Assembly: GCF_013155465.1 (NCBI RefSeq)
Contig: NZ_JABJVX010000003.1
Span: 90,086 to 154,085 of the forward strand
Direction of reading: 5' to 3'
Length of the DNA: 64,000 bases
DNA from: Alterinioella nitratireducens
GTDB taxonomy: Bacteria > Pseudomonadota > Alphaproteobacteria > Rhodobacterales > Rhodobacteraceae
Shown here in pieces: positions 54,151 to 64,000 of this stretch. The first letter of the stretch is position 1. The number at the start of each line of letters is the position of its first letter. A program made the position numbers and the translations under genes. The notes under the pieces were generated by a model. The model was not told the origin of the DNA, searched no databases, and worked only from the letters and a program-made list of their open reading frames with translations.

Positions 54151-55113
54151 TCATCGTCGCGTCCAGCCCCAAAGACAGATCAATTCCATCGCGACATGCG
54201 CGCCCGCGACGGCGGTGATCTCGGCAGCATCGAAAGGCGGCGAGACCTCGACCACATCGCCGCCGACCAGGTTGATGCCCGCCAGGTCCCGCATCAGGAT
54301 CGCCGCCTGGCCCGAGCTGAGCCCGCCCCAGACCGGCGTTCCGGTGCCGGGGGCAAAGGCAGGGTCGAGGCAGTCGATATCGAAGCTGAGGTAACAGGGC
54401 GCATCGCTCACGATCTCACGCGCATGTCTGGCTATCGCGGCTGGCCCCTGCTCATGCACCTTGCGCGCGTCCAGCACCTCGATGCCAAGGTTATCCTCGA
54501 CCACCGTGCGGATGCCGATATGGACCGAGCGTGCGACGTCGATCAGCCCCTCCTGCACCGCCTTGTAGGTGAAGGTGCCGTGATCGACGCGGGCGGGCTC
54601 ATCGTCGGGCCAAGTATCGGTATGGGCGTCGCATTGAATGAGCGCCAGTTTCCCATGTTTCTTCACATGTGCGCGCAGCAGGGGCAGCGTGATCGAATGA
54701 TCCCCGCCAAGCGCGATCATCGCGGCGCCTTGGGACAGGATGCCGGACGCATGCGCCTCCAACGCAGCGGGAAAATCGGCCATGCGCGCGTAGTCGAAGG
54801 CGAGGTCGCCGTAATCGGCAATCGCCAATTCGCTCAGCGGATCGAACCCGTCCCAGCCATAGGGCGGATCGTTGACCTGAAGCGCGCTGGCGGCCCGAAT
54901 CGCGCGGGGGCCAAGCCTTGTGCCGGGCCGGTTCGTCACCGCCTGGTCGAAGGGCGCGCCGGTGATGGCGATGTCGACGCCCGCCAGATCCTTGGTGTAG
55001 CGGCGGCGCAGGAAGCTGGTGGCCCCGCCAAAGGTGTTCTCCGACGACAAGCCGCGCAGATCGCGCCGCGTGAATGCCCCATCCACATCGTGTTTCGCAT
55101 CTTCCAATGCCAT
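54151..55113 (-). CDS. speB: Agmatinase
   Basis: A 320-residue ureohydrolase splitting agmatine to putrescine and urea. Dimanganese ligands are in ALGGDHSIT (His near 145), QCDAHTDTW (near 168-172) and SFDIDCLDPAFAPGTGTPVWGGLSS (near 245). The start MALEDAKHDVDGAF at 55113 was chosen over the longer open frame. The urea produced would feed the urease in this window. Related guanidine-group hydrolases cannot be fully excluded. Confidence 0.88.
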   Translation of the reverse strand: MALEDAKHDVDGAFTRRDLRGLSSENTFGGATSFLRRRYTKDLAGVDIAITGAPFDQAVTNRPGTRLGPRAIRAASALQVNDPPYGWDGFDPLSELAIADYGDLAFDYARMADFPAALEAHASGILSQGAAMIALGGDHSITLPLLRAHVKKHGKLALIQCDAHTDTWPDDEPARVDHGTFTYKAVQEGLIDVARSVHIGIRTVVEDNLGIEVLDARKVHEQGPAAIARHAREIVSDAPCYLSFDIDCLDPAFAPGTGTPVWGGLSSGQAAILMRDLAGINLVGGDVVEVSPPFDAAEITAVAGAHVAMELICLWGWTRR

Positions 55114-55245
55114 TGCGCGGCCTCCCCGTTCGATCTGCCCAATCCAAAGCGCCGTTTCACGCCAAAGGCAACCGCGTCTTGCATCGCAGAGGCCCCCCGG
55201 TGCATCAAGTGAAGGACGGGACGCGCGCAAAAAGGCAGGATTAGC

Positions 55246-55746
55246 ATGACCGATGACGACGTGAGACAGGCTTTCATCGACGGGATGAGCCTCGCCGCCG
55301 CCTCGGTCAGCATCGTGACCACCGATGGACCGGCAGGACGCCAGGGTGTGACGGTCAGCGCGATGACGCCCGTCTCCGCCGATGGCGAGGCGCCGACCCT
55401 GCTGGTCTGCCTCAATGCCAGCGCCACCACCCTGCCCGTGCTGCTGGAGAACAGCTGTTTCTGCGTCAACGTGCTGGCGCGCGAGCAGGTCGATATTTCG
55501 GACGTCTTCTCAAGCCGCCGCCCCGCGCCCGATGGCGACAAGTTCAACGCCGCGGGCTTCGATGCGGGCCCGACCGGCGCGCCTCGGCTGAAAGGCGCCT
55601 TGGTCAGTTTCGATTGTCGGCTGGTCTCCGCTGACAAGATCGGAACGCATCATATTTGCATCGGCGCGGTGGAAGATGTGACGGTCAGCCAGGGATCGCC
55701 CCTGCTTTACGGGATGCGCAGCTATCTCAGGGCCGAAAAGCACTGA
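55246..55746 (+). CDS. Flavin reductase-like FMN-binding protein
   Basis: A 166-residue split-barrel protein. VSIVTTDGPAGRQGVTVSAMTPVSADGEAPTLLVCLN and FCVNVLAREQVDISDVFS are typical of the flavin reductase (HpaC/DIM6) family, which supply reduced FMN/FAD to monooxygenases. No partner oxygenase is adjacent. It is divergent from speB. Confidence 0.87.
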   Translation: MTDDDVRQAFIDGMSLAAASVSIVTTDGPAGRQGVTVSAMTPVSADGEAPTLLVCLNASATTLPVLLENSCFCVNVLAREQVDISDVFSSRRPAPDGDKFNAAGFDAGPTGAPRLKGALVSFDCRLVSADKIGTHHICIGAVEDVTVSQGSPLLYGMRSYLRAEKH

Positions 55747-55818
55747 TTTTCCAGCAGGAATCGCTGCACCGCCGCTACCGCGCCAGATTGTCCCAAGTGC
55801 AGGAATGCAACAGCCTCA

Positions 55819-55842
55819 CGCCCGATCCGGGCGGGATTTCTT
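55819..55842 (+). terminator. Short hairpin after the flavin reductase gene
   Basis: CGCCCG (55819-55824) pairs with CGGGCG (55828-55833) around ATC, followed by GGATTTCTTC; the T-run is interrupted. Confidence 0.4.
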
Positions 55843-55937
55843 CAATCACGGACCCAACCGCCCACCTGTCGGGTTGTGGCACCGAGCGCTTGGTTATCGA
55901 GCGCATCGAGCACGCAAGCAAACACAGGAGAAATCCG

Positions 55938-56567
55938 ATGAAGACCCTTATTCTCTCTACCTCGATCCTGGCCCTGACCGGCGCGACCGCATTCGCAGGC
56001 GGCGCAGGTGAGACCGTGCAGGAGCCCGCCCCCGTCTACACCGCGCCCACGCCCCAGTTCACCGACTGGACCGGCGGCTATGTCGGCCTCGGCTATTCCA
56101 TGTATTCCGGCGATCTCGACTACTCGAACCCCGGTGGCGGGTCGTTCGACCTGGATGACAGCAATGGCGCCAACATCTTCGGCGGCTACCTCTTCCAGTC
56201 CGGCAATATCGTCTACGGCGGTGAGCTGGCCTATTACGACACCGGCGACCAGAACGTGGAAGGCGTCGCGGGCGCAAGCATGGACAACGTCCTCGATCTG
56301 AGCGGCCGTGTCGGCTATGCCATCGACAACGTGCAATTCTACGCACTGGCCGGGTATTCGATGGGCGAGTTCTCGCAAGGCGGGGCCGATGAAGACCTCG
56401 ATGGCTGGAACTATGGCCTCGGCGTCGAATACCTGGTCTCGGACCAGTTCTCGGTCGGCCTGCAATACACGGGCCGCGAGCTGGAGGGCGACAACCCCGC
56501 CGTGGCCGGTCAGGAGATCGACATGAACCACAACTCGGTCTCGCTGCGCGCCGCGTTCCGGTTCTGA
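55938..56567 (+). CDS. Small outer-membrane beta-barrel protein
   Basis: A 209-residue exported protein with a signal peptide (MKTLILSTSILALTGATAFA) and alternating amphipathic strands ending in a terminal aromatic (SVSLRAAFRF), as in eight-stranded Omp25/OmpW-like barrels. WTGGYVGLGYSMYSG opens the barrel. The start at 55938 follows ACAGGAGAAATCC. A terminator follows. It could be a porin-like or adhesion barrel; no ligand can be named. Confidence 0.85.
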   Translation: MKTLILSTSILALTGATAFAGGAGETVQEPAPVYTAPTPQFTDWTGGYVGLGYSMYSGDLDYSNPGGGSFDLDDSNGANIFGGYLFQSGNIVYGGELAYYDTGDQNVEGVAGASMDNVLDLSGRVGYAIDNVQFYALAGYSMGEFSQGGADEDLDGWNYGLGVEYLVSDQFSVGLQYTGRELEGDNPAVAGQEIDMNHNSVSLRAAFRF

Positions 56568-56590
56568 TCCCGCGAGACCTGCTGACATGG

Positions 56591-56619
56591 AAAGGTCCGG
56601 CCCCCCGCCGGGCCTTTTT
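56591..56619 (+). terminator. Intrinsic terminator of the outer-membrane protein gene
   Basis: AAGGTCCGGC and GCCGGGCCTT (one G-T pair) close over CCCC-like loop bases and run into TTTTT (to 56619). Confidence 0.85.
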
Positions 56620-56650
56620 CATTGCGCGCATCCGGCCTATGAAAGGGGTT

Positions 56651-57460
56651 ATGAAAGACGCCCTGATTCACGACACCGCAGGCGGCATGCCGCGCCTTCT
56701 GGAAATCATGCGCCGCTTGCGCGATCCCGAAACGGGCTGCCCCTGGGATATCGAACAGAGCTTCGAGACCATCGCGCCCTACACGATCGAGGAAGCCTAC
56801 GAGGTCGCCGACGCGATCGAGCGCGGCTCGATGGAGGATTTGCGCGGCGAGTTGGGCGACCTGCTGTTGCAGGTGGTCTATCACGGCGCGATGGCCGAGG
56901 AGGCGGGCGCGTTCAGCTTCGACGATATCGTGCGCGGCGTCGCCGACAAGATGGTCGCCCGCCACCCGCATGTGTTCGGCGATGAGAGCCGCGAGAAATC
57001 CGCCGAACAGCAGAGCCGCGATTGGGAGGCTGTGAAGGCCGCCGAACGCGCGGGCCGTGCACAGACCGGTGTGTTGGAGGATGTGGCGTTGAACCTGCCA
57101 GCCCTGATGCGGGCCGAGAAACTGCAAAAGCGCGCCGCAAGGGTCGGCTTCGACTGGCCCGAGATCGGCCAGGTCCTGGCCAAGATCGCCGAGGAAGCGG
57201 GCGAACTGGCCGAGGCGCGGGACACCCTGCCGCAAGACAGGATCGCCGAGGAAATGGGCGATCTGCTTTTCGTCATGGCCAACCTTGCGCGGCACCTGAA
57301 GGTCGATCCGGAGGTAGCCCTGCGCGGTGCGAACGCCAAGTTCAGCCGCCGCTTCGCGTCTATCGAGGCGGAACTGGCGCGGCAGGGCCGCTCCTGCGAC
57401 GAGAGCGACCTGGAGGAGATGGACGCGCTCTGGGACCGGGCCAAGGCGCGGGGCCTCTGA
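56651..57460 (+). CDS. mazG: Nucleoside triphosphate pyrophosphohydrolase MazG
   Basis: A 269-residue two-domain pyrophosphatase that cleans the NTP pool. Domain 1 has MRRLRDPETGCPWDIEQSFETIAPYTIEEAYEVADAIE and GELGDLLLQVVYH; domain 2 has KIAEEAGELAEA...RIAEEMGDLLFVMANLARH, each with the ExxE-12-ExxD magnesium motif. I start at 56651 (MKDALIHDTAGG), which matches family N-termini; the ATG at 56639 lacks a ribosome site. Confidence 0.93.
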   Translation: MKDALIHDTAGGMPRLLEIMRRLRDPETGCPWDIEQSFETIAPYTIEEAYEVADAIERGSMEDLRGELGDLLLQVVYHGAMAEEAGAFSFDDIVRGVADKMVARHPHVFGDESREKSAEQQSRDWEAVKAAERAGRAQTGVLEDVALNLPALMRAEKLQKRAARVGFDWPEIGQVLAKIAEEAGELAEARDTLPQDRIAEEMGDLLFVMANLARHLKVDPEVALRGANAKFSRRFASIEAELARQGRSCDESDLEEMDALWDRAKARGL

Positions 57461-57502
57461 GAACCGCACCTGGCGCGCTCCGCCACTCCGCAAGCAATCG
57501 GA

Positions 57503-60370
57503 CTATTCGGCGGCCAGTTGGCGCTCCAGCATCGGCGCGAGGTAGTGCCCGGTATGCGAGGCTGCGATGCGCGCGACCTCCTCGGGCGTGCCGGTGGCCA
57601 CGATGCGACCGCCGCCATCGCCGCCTTCGGGGCCGATATCTATGATGTGATCGGCGGTCTTGATCACGTCGAGATTATGCTCGATCACCACGACCGAATT
57701 GCCCTGGTCGACCAACTCGTGCAGCACCTCCAGCAGCTTGCGCACATCCTCGAAATGCAGGCCGGTGGTGGGTTCGTCCAGGATATAGAGTGTGCGGCCC
57801 GTGGAGCGTTTGGCAAGCTCCTTGGAGAGCTTCACCCGCTGCGCCTCGCCGCCTGACAATGTCGTCGCCTGCTGGCCGACCTTGATATAGTCGAGGCCCA
57901 CGCGGGACAGCGCCTCCATCTTGTCGCGGATGCTCGGCACCGCCTTGAAGAAGGCACGCGCTTCTTCAACCGTCATGTCAAGAACGTCGGCTATGCTCTT
58001 GTTCTTGAATTTTATTTCCAATGTCTCGCGGTTGTACCGCGCGCCCTTGCAGGTCTCGCAGGTGACGTAGACATCGGGCAGGAAGTGCATCTCGATCTTG
58101 ATCACGCCATCGCCCTGGCAGGCCTCGCAGCGCCCGCCCTTGACGTTGAACGAAAACCGCCCCGGCTTGTAGCCGCGCGCCTTGGATTCGGGCAGGCCCG
58201 CGAACCAGTCTCGGATGGGCGTGAAGGCGCCGGTATAGGTGGCGGGGTTACTGCGCGGGGTGCGGCCGATGGGGCGCTGGTCGATGTCGATGACCTTGTC
58301 GAGATGCTCCAGCCCCTTGATGGTCTCGCAGGGCGCGGGTGTCTGGCGGGCGCCGTTCAGCTTCATCGAGGCGGTCTTGAACAGGGTCTCGATGGTCAGG
58401 GTGGATTTGCCACCGCCCGAGACGCCGGTGACGCAGACGAATTTGCCCAGGGGAAAGTCGGCGGTGACATCCTGAAGGTTGTTGCCGGTCGCGCCCACCA
58501 CGGTGACCGCCCTGCCGTTGCCCTCGCGCCGGGTGGCGGGTACGCTGATCTCGCGCGCGCCGGACAGATACTGCCCGGTGATCGAGGCGCTGTCGGCGAT
58601 GATGTCGGCGGGGGTGCCCTTTGACACCACCTGCCCGCCATGTACGCCCGCACCGGGGCCGATATCGAAGACGTAATCGGCCTCGCGGATCGCCTCCTCG
58701 TCATGTTCCACCACGATCACCGTATTGCCCTGGTCGCGCAGGTTCTTCAGCGTCGTGAGCAAGCGGTCATTGTCGCGCTGGTGCAGCCCGATGGAGGGCT
58801 CATCCAGCACGTAGAGCACGCCGGTCAGGCCCGAGCCGATTTGCGACGCCAGCCGGATGCGCTGGCTTTCACCACCGCTAAGCGTGCCGGCATTGCGGGA
58901 CAGTGTCAGGTATTCCAGGCCGACATTGTTCAGGAATCCCAGCCTCTCGCGAATCTCCTTGAGGATGGCGCGGGCGATCTCGTTCTTTTGCGCGGTCAGG
59001 TGGTCGGGCACGGTGGCGCACCAGTCGGCGGCCTCACGTATGCTCATCTGCACGACCTGGCCGATATGGCGCAGATCGTCGCGCGGCCCGATCCGCACGG
59101 CAAGCGCCTCCTCGCGCAGGCGGTAGCCGCCGCAGGCGCCGCAGGGGCGGTTGTTCTGGTAGCGCTCGAATTCCTCGCGGATCCAGGCGGAATCGGTCTC
59201 GCGGTAGCGGCGCTGCATGTTGGGGATCACGCCTTCAAAGCTGCGCGTGACCTCGTAGACGCGGCCGCCATCGTCATAGCGGAACGGGATCTCGGCCTCG
59301 CCCGAGCCACGCAGGAAGACCTGCTGCACATCCTCGGGCAGCGATTTCCAGGGTGTTTTCGGGTCGAACCCGTAATGGCGCGCGATGGCCTCGATGGTCT
59401 GGATGAAATAGGGCGATTTGCCCTTGCGCCACGGGGCCAGCGCACCGTTTTCCAGCGTCAGGGTGATGTCCGGGACGACGAGGCGCTCGTCGAAAAAGAG
59501 CTCGACGCCGAGGCCGTCGCAGGCCGGGCAGGCCCCGAAGGGCGCGTTGAAGGAAAAGAGCCGCGGCTCGATCTCGGGGATGGTAAAGCCCGAGACCGGA
59601 CAGGCGAATTTTTCCGAGAAGGTGATGCGTTCGGGGTCGCCTTCCTTGGGGGCAGTCTCAAGGATGGTGATGCCATCAGCGAGGTCCAGCGCGGTGCGGA
59701 AGCTGTCGGCCAGCCGCGTCTCGACGCCTTCACGGACTACGATCCGGTCGACCACAACGTCGATGTCATGGCGGAATTTCTTGTCCAGCGTGGGCGGCTC
59801 GTCCAGCTCGTGGAACGCGCCATCGACCTTGACCCGCTGGAAGCCCTGTTTGCGCAGATCCAGCATTTCCTTGCGGTATTCGCCCTTGCGGTCGCGCACG
59901 ATCGGGGCCAGCAGGTAGCCGCGCGTCCCCTCCTCCATCGCCATGACGCGATCGACCATGTCCTGCACCTGTTGCGCCTCGATCGGCTGGCCGGTGGCGG
60001 GCGAATAGGGCGTGCCGACGCGGGCGAAGAGAAGCCGCATGTAGTCGTAGATCTCGGTCACCGTGCCGACGGTGGAGCGGGGATTCTTCGACGTGGTCTT
60101 CTGCTCGATGGAGATCGCAGGCGAAAGGCCCGAGATGTGGTCGACATCGGGCTTTTCCATCATGTCGAGGAACTGCCGCGCATAGGCGCTGAGCGATTCC
60201 ACATAACGGCGCTGGCCCTCGGCATAGATCGTGTCAAACGCCAGGCTGGACTTGCCCGAGCCGCTGAGCCCGGTGATGACCACAAGCTGATCGCGCGGAA
60301 TGTCCACGTCGATATTCTTGAGATTATGCTCGCGCGCGCCGCGCACCTCGATGTTTTTCAGCTCGGCCAT
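57503..60370 (-). CDS. uvrA: Excinuclease ABC subunit A
   Basis: A 955-residue damage-recognition ATPase of nucleotide excision repair. Two ABC modules: Walker [11 protein letters not shown] near residue 32 and [10 protein letters not shown] near residue 645, signatures [19 protein letters not shown] and [19 protein letters not shown], Walker B in [10 protein letters not shown] and [10 protein letters not shown]. Zinc-binding CPACDG with CGACGG, and CEACQGDG with CETCKG, are both present. Complete and typical; single gene converging with mazG. Confidence 0.98.
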   Translation of the reverse strand: MAELKNIEVRGAREHNLKNIDVDIPRDQLVVITGLSGSGKSSLAFDTIYAEGQRRYVESLSAYARQFLDMMEKPDVDHISGLSPAISIEQKTTSKNPRSTVGTVTEIYDYMRLLFARVGTPYSPATGQPIEAQQVQDMVDRVMAMEEGTRGYLLAPIVRDRKGEYRKEMLDLRKQGFQRVKVDGAFHELDEPPTLDKKFRHDIDVVVDRIVVREGVETRLADSFRTALDLADGITILETAPKEGDPERITFSEKFACPVSGFTIPEIEPRLFSFNAPFGACPACDGLGVELFFDERLVVPDITLTLENGALAPWRKGKSPYFIQTIEAIARHYGFDPKTPWKSLPEDVQQVFLRGSGEAEIPFRYDDGGRVYEVTRSFEGVIPNMQRRYRETDSAWIREEFERYQNNRPCGACGGYRLREEALAVRIGPRDDLRHIGQVVQMSIREAADWCATVPDHLTAQKNEIARAILKEIRERLGFLNNVGLEYLTLSRNAGTLSGGESQRIRLASQIGSGLTGVLYVLDEPSIGLHQRDNDRLLTTLKNLRDQGNTVIVVEHDEEAIREADYVFDIGPGAGVHGGQVVSKGTPADIIADSASITGQYLSGAREISVPATRREGNGRAVTVVGATGNNLQDVTADFPLGKFVCVTGVSGGGKSTLTIETLFKTASMKLNGARQTPAPCETIKGLEHLDKVIDIDQRPIGRTPRSNPATYTGAFTPIRDWFAGLPESKARGYKPGRFSFNVKGGRCEACQGDGVIKIEMHFLPDVYVTCETCKGARYNRETLEIKFKNKSIADVLDMTVEEARAFFKAVPSIRDKMEALSRVGLDYIKVGQQATTLSGGEAQRVKLSKELAKRSTGRTLYILDEPTTGLHFEDVRKLLEVLHELVDQGNSVVVIEHNLDVIKTADHIIDIGPEGGDGGGRIVATGTPEEVARIAASHTGHYLAPMLERQLAAE

Positions 60371-60466
60371 GCCTGCCCCCGGATAGGTTTGGTTAAGAGA
60401 TAGGGGACGCGGGCCGAGTCTCCAACCGAAAAAGCGGAACAGAGATAGAACAAACCGGCTTTCCCC

Positions 60467-61621
60467 TCATTGCCGCACGATCCGGTGCGATATCCAGCCA
60501 AGCGCCACGATGCCCGCGATCGAGATCAGCGCCGCGAGGACCAGAAGGCCGGGAAAGCCCCCCGCCCCGAGCGCCAGCGCAAAAAGCGGGCTGCCAAGGC
60601 CGGTGCCCAGGTTGCCAAGCTGCGCCACGGCCCCGTTGGCCTCGGCCTGGCCGGTGGCGTCGTGGTTCAACGCGGGGATGGCGGCGAAGGCGGCCCCCGG
60701 CGCGATGCCGATGATGATGAAGGCGAGAAACGCGAGCCAGGGCGCGAAAGCCGCGGGCGCGAGGGCCAGCAGCGCCAGCATTCCCACCGTCATGACATAG
60801 GACAGCATCATCAGGCACACGGGCGGGATGCGGGCGGCGAGGATGCCGGAGAGGAAAATCCCGACAAGCGCGATCAGCGGCAGGAGGCCTGCCACCAGCA
60901 CCACCGGCAGCGGCCCCGCGATGAAGGGCGGCAGGAAGGTGAGAAACGCCATGAAGACAAGCGTATGCGCGAAGAAGCCAAGCCCCGGCGCCACGCGGTT
61001 GGGGTGGCTGTAGAGGCGGCGGTGATAGGTCAGGAAACCCGGCCAGACCTCGCGCCCGCGCGGCCCCGAGGAGAGCCGCGAGGCCACCGCGCCCGCAAGC
61101 GCCAGCATCAGCACGCCGTGCAATGCCCAGATGCCTTGCAGGCCGATCCGGTCCAACAGCAGCGGCAGGGCCGCGCCGACCATTGCAAACCCGACGCCGA
61201 AATACCCCGCCCAGAGGGCCATGACCATCGGGTAATCCTTGCGCGCCGAGACGCGGATCATCAGGACGGGGGCCGCGACCACGATGGAGAGATGCGCCAT
61301 GCCTTCAACAATGCGGCTGACGATGAAGAGCGGGAAAGGCAGCACCAGCGATTGCAGAAGCGACAGGATACCGCCCAAGATCAGCGCCCCGATCAGCACC
61401 TTTCGCGGGCCGTAGCGCGCCACGCCGAACCCCGCCAGCGCGCCAAGCACGATGCCCGCCCCGCTGACCGCCGTCAGCGACAGGGCCAGCATCGGGGCGG
61501 ATCGGTCATAGAGCGCGGCCAGGGCTGCGAAGGTCAGCGACAGCTTGGCAAACTGCGCCGCCGCGGCCAGGCCCACCCCGAACAGCAGCCAGACCTGCCC
61601 CCAATGCGTTTCATCATCCAT
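60467..61621 (-). CDS. MFS transporter (CynX/NimT-like)
   Basis: A 384-residue twelve-helix permease. GFGVARYGPRKVLIGALILGG is motif A-like in the first half; the start MDDETHWGQVWLLFGVGLAAAAQFAKLSL was placed at 61621 because the open frame upstream lacks similarity. NGAVAQLGNLGTGLGSPLFALAL is typical of late helices. Substrate unknown. It is divergent from the vWA gene with 120 bases between. Confidence 0.78.
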   Translation of the reverse strand: MDDETHWGQVWLLFGVGLAAAAQFAKLSLTFAALAALYDRSAPMLALSLTAVSGAGIVLGALAGFGVARYGPRKVLIGALILGGILSLLQSLVLPFPLFIVSRIVEGMAHLSIVVAAPVLMIRVSARKDYPMVMALWAGYFGVGFAMVGAALPLLLDRIGLQGIWALHGVLMLALAGAVASRLSSGPRGREVWPGFLTYHRRLYSHPNRVAPGLGFFAHTLVFMAFLTFLPPFIAGPLPVVLVAGLLPLIALVGIFLSGILAARIPPVCLMMLSYVMTVGMLALLALAPAAFAPWLAFLAFIIIGIAPGAAFAAIPALNHDATGQAEANGAVAQLGNLGTGLGSPLFALALGAGGFPGLLVLAALISIAGIVALGWISHRIVRQ

Positions 61622-61741
61622 GGTCAGGGCGATGATCCTGCACCCGCCGAAGGTCAAGGCCCCGCGTCACAACGCTTCACAAAAACCCCGAATCGGACGT
61701 AGCATGGGTCCATTCCATTTTTTGAAACAGGTTTTAGTCCG

Positions 61742-64000
61742 ATGCGCCGCTTGCTCTCCGCCCTTCTTCTGCCATTCCTCGCCGCCCTGCCCGTCTCGGC
61801 CCAGGACCGCGACCAGGCCGCCACGATCCTCGTGCTGGATGCCTCGGGCTCGATGTGGGGCCAGATCGACGGGGTCAACAAGATCGTCATCGCGCGCGAG
61901 GTGATCGGCGATTTGCTGACGCGGATCCCCGCGGATATGGCGCTGGGACTGACGATGTATGGCCATAACCGCCGCGGCGATTGCTCGGATATCGAGACCA
62001 TGGTGCAGCCCGGTATCGGCAATCGCGACCAGATCGCCCAGATCGTGAACGAGGTGAACCCGCGCGGGCGCACACCGCTCTCGGATGCGGTCATCCAGGC
62101 CGCCGAACAGCTGCGCTACACGGAGAACCCCGCGACCGTGATCCTGGTCTCGGACGGGCGCGAGACCTGCAACGCCGACCCCTGCGCCGTCGGTCTGGCG
62201 CTGGAGGAGGCAGGCATCGACTTTACCGCGCATGTGATCGGATTTGACGTGTCCGAACAGGAAGATCGCGCGCAATTGCAGTGCCTTGCGGAAAACACCG
62301 GAGGCCAATTCCTGACCGCCTCGAACGCGGCGGAACTGGCCGATGCGCTGGAGCAGGTGGTCGTGGCCCCGACACCGCCGCCGCCCGCCACCATCACCAT
62401 GCAGGCCGTTGTCGCGCCCGACAACACCGCGCCCGTGTCGCCTCTGATGTGGGAGGTTTTCACCACCGCCGGCCAGCAGATCATCGAGGCCGTGCAGGCC
62501 CCCGCGATCAGCGCCCCCCTGCCCGCCGGGGACTACCGCATCCAGCTTTACCGCATGGCGCAGGAAACCACGCATGAGGGCGTCTTTACCGTCGTCGCGG
62601 GCCAGGATCAGGTGGTCACGCTCGTGCTGCCCGAAATCGTGCCCGAGGCAACGGTGTCAGCCCCCGATACCGCGCCGATCGGCACCACGATTCCGGTCGA
62701 CTGGACCGGGCCGGATGCGGCAAATGACGCCATCGTCATAGCCCGTCCCGACGGCCAGCCGACCGCTGCGCGCATCGCCACCTCGCAGGGCAATCCGACA
62801 CAGATCACCCTGCCGACAGACCCCGGCGACTACCTGGTGCAGTATTATCATGCCGGGTTGCGGCAGGTGCTGGCCGAACAGCCGATCACTGTCACGCCGA
62901 TCCCCGCAACGCTTGAGGCCCCGCAAACCGCGGTCGCAGGCTCGACCATCGAGGTGGGCTGGACCGGCCCCGACGCGCAAAGCGACTTCATCGCCGCAGG
63001 GCCCGTGGGGGAGGCAACCTACGCCACCTATTCACTGACCCGAGACGGCAATCCCGCCCAGTTGCGCGTGCCGTCGCTGCCCGGAAGCTACGAGCTGCGC
63101 TACACGCTCGGCACCGGGCGCGAAGTTCTGGCCACGCATCCTCTGACCGTGACGCCCGCAACGGCCACGCTGGACGCGCCCGAAACGGCCCTGGCCGGTG
63201 AGACCATCGACATCGCCTGGACCGGCCCCGGCTATGCGCCGGACTTCATCGCCGTGGGCCTGCCGGGCGAGACCTCCTATACCGCCTATGCGCTGACCCG
63301 CGAGGGCAGCCCCGCACGGCTCGCCATGCCGGTCGATCCGGGCAGCTACGAGCTGCGCTATGTGATGCAGCAGGACCGTGTCGTCATCGCCACGCGGCCC
63401 ATCGAGATCAGCGATATCGAGGCGGTTCTGGATGCCCCCGACAGCGCCGTCGCGGGGTCGGACATCCAGGTCAGCTGGACCGGACCCGACTACCGGAACG
63501 ACTTCATCGCTGTCTCCGGCAGCGACGATCCGACCGGCTATGAGAACTACACCTATACGCGCGAGGGAACGCCGCTCAGCCTGACCATGCCGACCGAACC
63601 GGGCACCTATGAGATCCGCTATTACGTCAACCAGGATCGCACCATCATCGGGCGGCGCCTGATCGAGGTTACAGAATTGGGCGCGACCTTGGACGCGCCT
63701 GCCACAGCCGAGGCCGGATCGACGGTGCAGGTTGCGTGGACCGGGCCGGATTACCGGAACGACTTTGTCGCCGTCTCCGCCACCGACGATCCGACCGGAT
63801 ACGAGAACTACACCTACACCCGCGATGGCAGTCCGGCGGCGGTGCAGATGCCGACCGAACCGGGCGAGTATGAGTTGCGCTATTACGTCAACCAGGATCG
63901 CACGATCATCGCCCGCCAGCCGATCCAGGTCACCGCCGTCGGTGCAACACTGGACGCGCCTGCCACAGCCGAGGCCGGATCGACGGTGCAGGTTGCGTGG
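61742..64000 (+). CDS. Secreted von Willebrand factor A protein with tandem repeats, partial
   Basis: Open from the ATG at 61742 to the end of the window (753 codons, no stop). Signal peptide at 1-20 (MRRLLSALLLPFLAALPVSA), then a vWA domain at about 27-215 with an intact MIDAS (LDASGSMWG, TPLSD, SDGRETC). After a proline linker and a linker domain come repeats starting at residues 303, 389, 475, 561, 648 and 735, each about 86-87 residues with T(L/V)xAPxTAxAG, WTGPxYxxDFIAV and PGxYELRY. The last repeats are almost identical at DNA level. Probably an adhesion or envelope protein binding metal and ligand; role unknown. Confidence 0.85.
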   Translation, partial: MRRLLSALLLPFLAALPVSAQDRDQAATILVLDASGSMWGQIDGVNKIVIAREVIGDLLTRIPADMALGLTMYGHNRRGDCSDIETMVQPGIGNRDQIAQIVNEVNPRGRTPLSDAVIQAAEQLRYTENPATVILVSDGRETCNADPCAVGLALEEAGIDFTAHVIGFDVSEQEDRAQLQCLAENTGGQFLTASNAAELADALEQVVVAPTPPPPATITMQAVVAPDNTAPVSPLMWEVFTTAGQQIIEAVQAPAISAPLPAGDYRIQLYRMAQETTHEGVFTVVAGQDQVVTLVLPEIVPEATVSAPDTAPIGTTIPVDWTGPDAANDAIVIARPDGQPTAARIATSQGNPTQITLPTDPGDYLVQYYHAGLRQVLAEQPITVTPIPATLEAPQTAVAGSTIEVGWTGPDAQSDFIAAGPVGEATYATYSLTRDGNPAQLRVPSLPGSYELRYTLGTGREVLATHPLTVTPATATLDAPETALAGETIDIAWTGPGYAPDFIAVGLPGETSYTAYALTREGSPARLAMPVDPGSYELRYVMQQDRVVIATRPIEISDIEAVLDAPDSAVAGSDIQVSWTGPDYRNDFIAVSGSDDPTGYENYTYTREGTPLSLTMPTEPGTYEIRYYVNQDRTIIGRRLIEVTELGATLDAPATAEAGSTVQVAWTGPDYRNDFVAVSATDDPTGYENYTYTRDGSPAAVQMPTEPGEYELRYYVNQDRTIIARQPIQVTAVGATLDAPATAEAGSTVQVAW

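Noticed and set aside
61742..64000. Tandem DNA repeats considered as a CRISPR array
   Set aside because: Units are 258-261 bases, in frame, coding and lack spacers of regular length; they are protein repeats.

Overview
The window is about 64 kb of GC-rich DNA, densely packed with genes in short, often overlapping (ATGA/GTGA) operons. Gene content points to an alphaproteobacterium of the Rhodobacteraceae/Roseobacter type: a gene-transfer-agent style holin plus endolysin pair, ribosomal protein L21 with a long C-terminal extension, a urease operon in Rhodobacter-like order, a patatin next to 3-hydroxybutyrate dehydrogenase, and a LuxR-type acyl-homoserine-lactone regulator. I see no insertion sequence, prophage structural cluster, integrase or CRISPR array; this reads as ordinary chromosome with a few accessory blocks.

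Layout. 1-6.7 kb: the end of mfd, then a minus-strand run of a Bcr/CflA exporter, an isoprenylcysteine-methyltransferase-like membrane protein, a FrnE-type DsbA protein, an acyl-CoA ligase, a patatin phospholipase, 3-hydroxybutyrate dehydrogenase and a SnoaL-like protein. 6.75-6.83 kb: a probable unannotated small RNA. 6.9-13.6 kb: a YejA-like peptide-binding protein, a DUF502 protein, psuK-psuG (pseudouridine breakdown) and rpsB-tsf. 14-16.7 kb: aroQ overlapping a LuxR regulator behind an AT-rich promoter region, and a CPA2 antiporter. 16.7-24.9 kb: a pentaheme cytochrome c divergent from a complete nqrABCDEF-apbE-nqrM-CBS operon, with an FNR-like box between them; NqrB is strongly shortened and lacks the covalent FMN motif. 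25-34.2 kb: an MFS protein, an amidohydrolase with a probable frameshift at a T9 tract, and the phosphate regulon phoR / pstS-pstC-pstA-pstB-phoU-phoB with a three-repeat Pho box. 34.2-40.8 kb: a cystathionine lyase-like enzyme, proA, proB, obgE, a GNAT enzyme, rpmA and rplU. 41-48.6 kb: a DUF2059 secreted protein, tRNA-Ser(CGA), the urease operon ureD-ureA-(58-aa protein)-ureB-ureC-ureE-ureF-ureG, and a glutaredoxin-MauE fusion. 48.6-57.5 kb: a TSUP permease, a secreted unknown coupled to an M20 peptidase, the GTA-type holin/endolysin, ccmE, murI, speB, a flavin reductase, a small outer-membrane beta-barrel protein and mazG. 57.5-64 kb: uvrA, an MFS protein and the start of a secreted von Willebrand A protein with tandem 86-87-residue repeats that runs off the window.

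How the parts relate. Two nutrient-acquisition systems dominate: phosphate (Pst/Pho) and nitrogen from urea (urease). The respiratory block (Nqr plus multiheme cytochrome, FNR-like box) suggests a redox-controlled electron-entry module, and is the best candidate here for something not well described. Starts were chosen from overlaps, ribosome-binding sites and family N-termini; all functional calls are by sequence recognition only, since no database search could be run.
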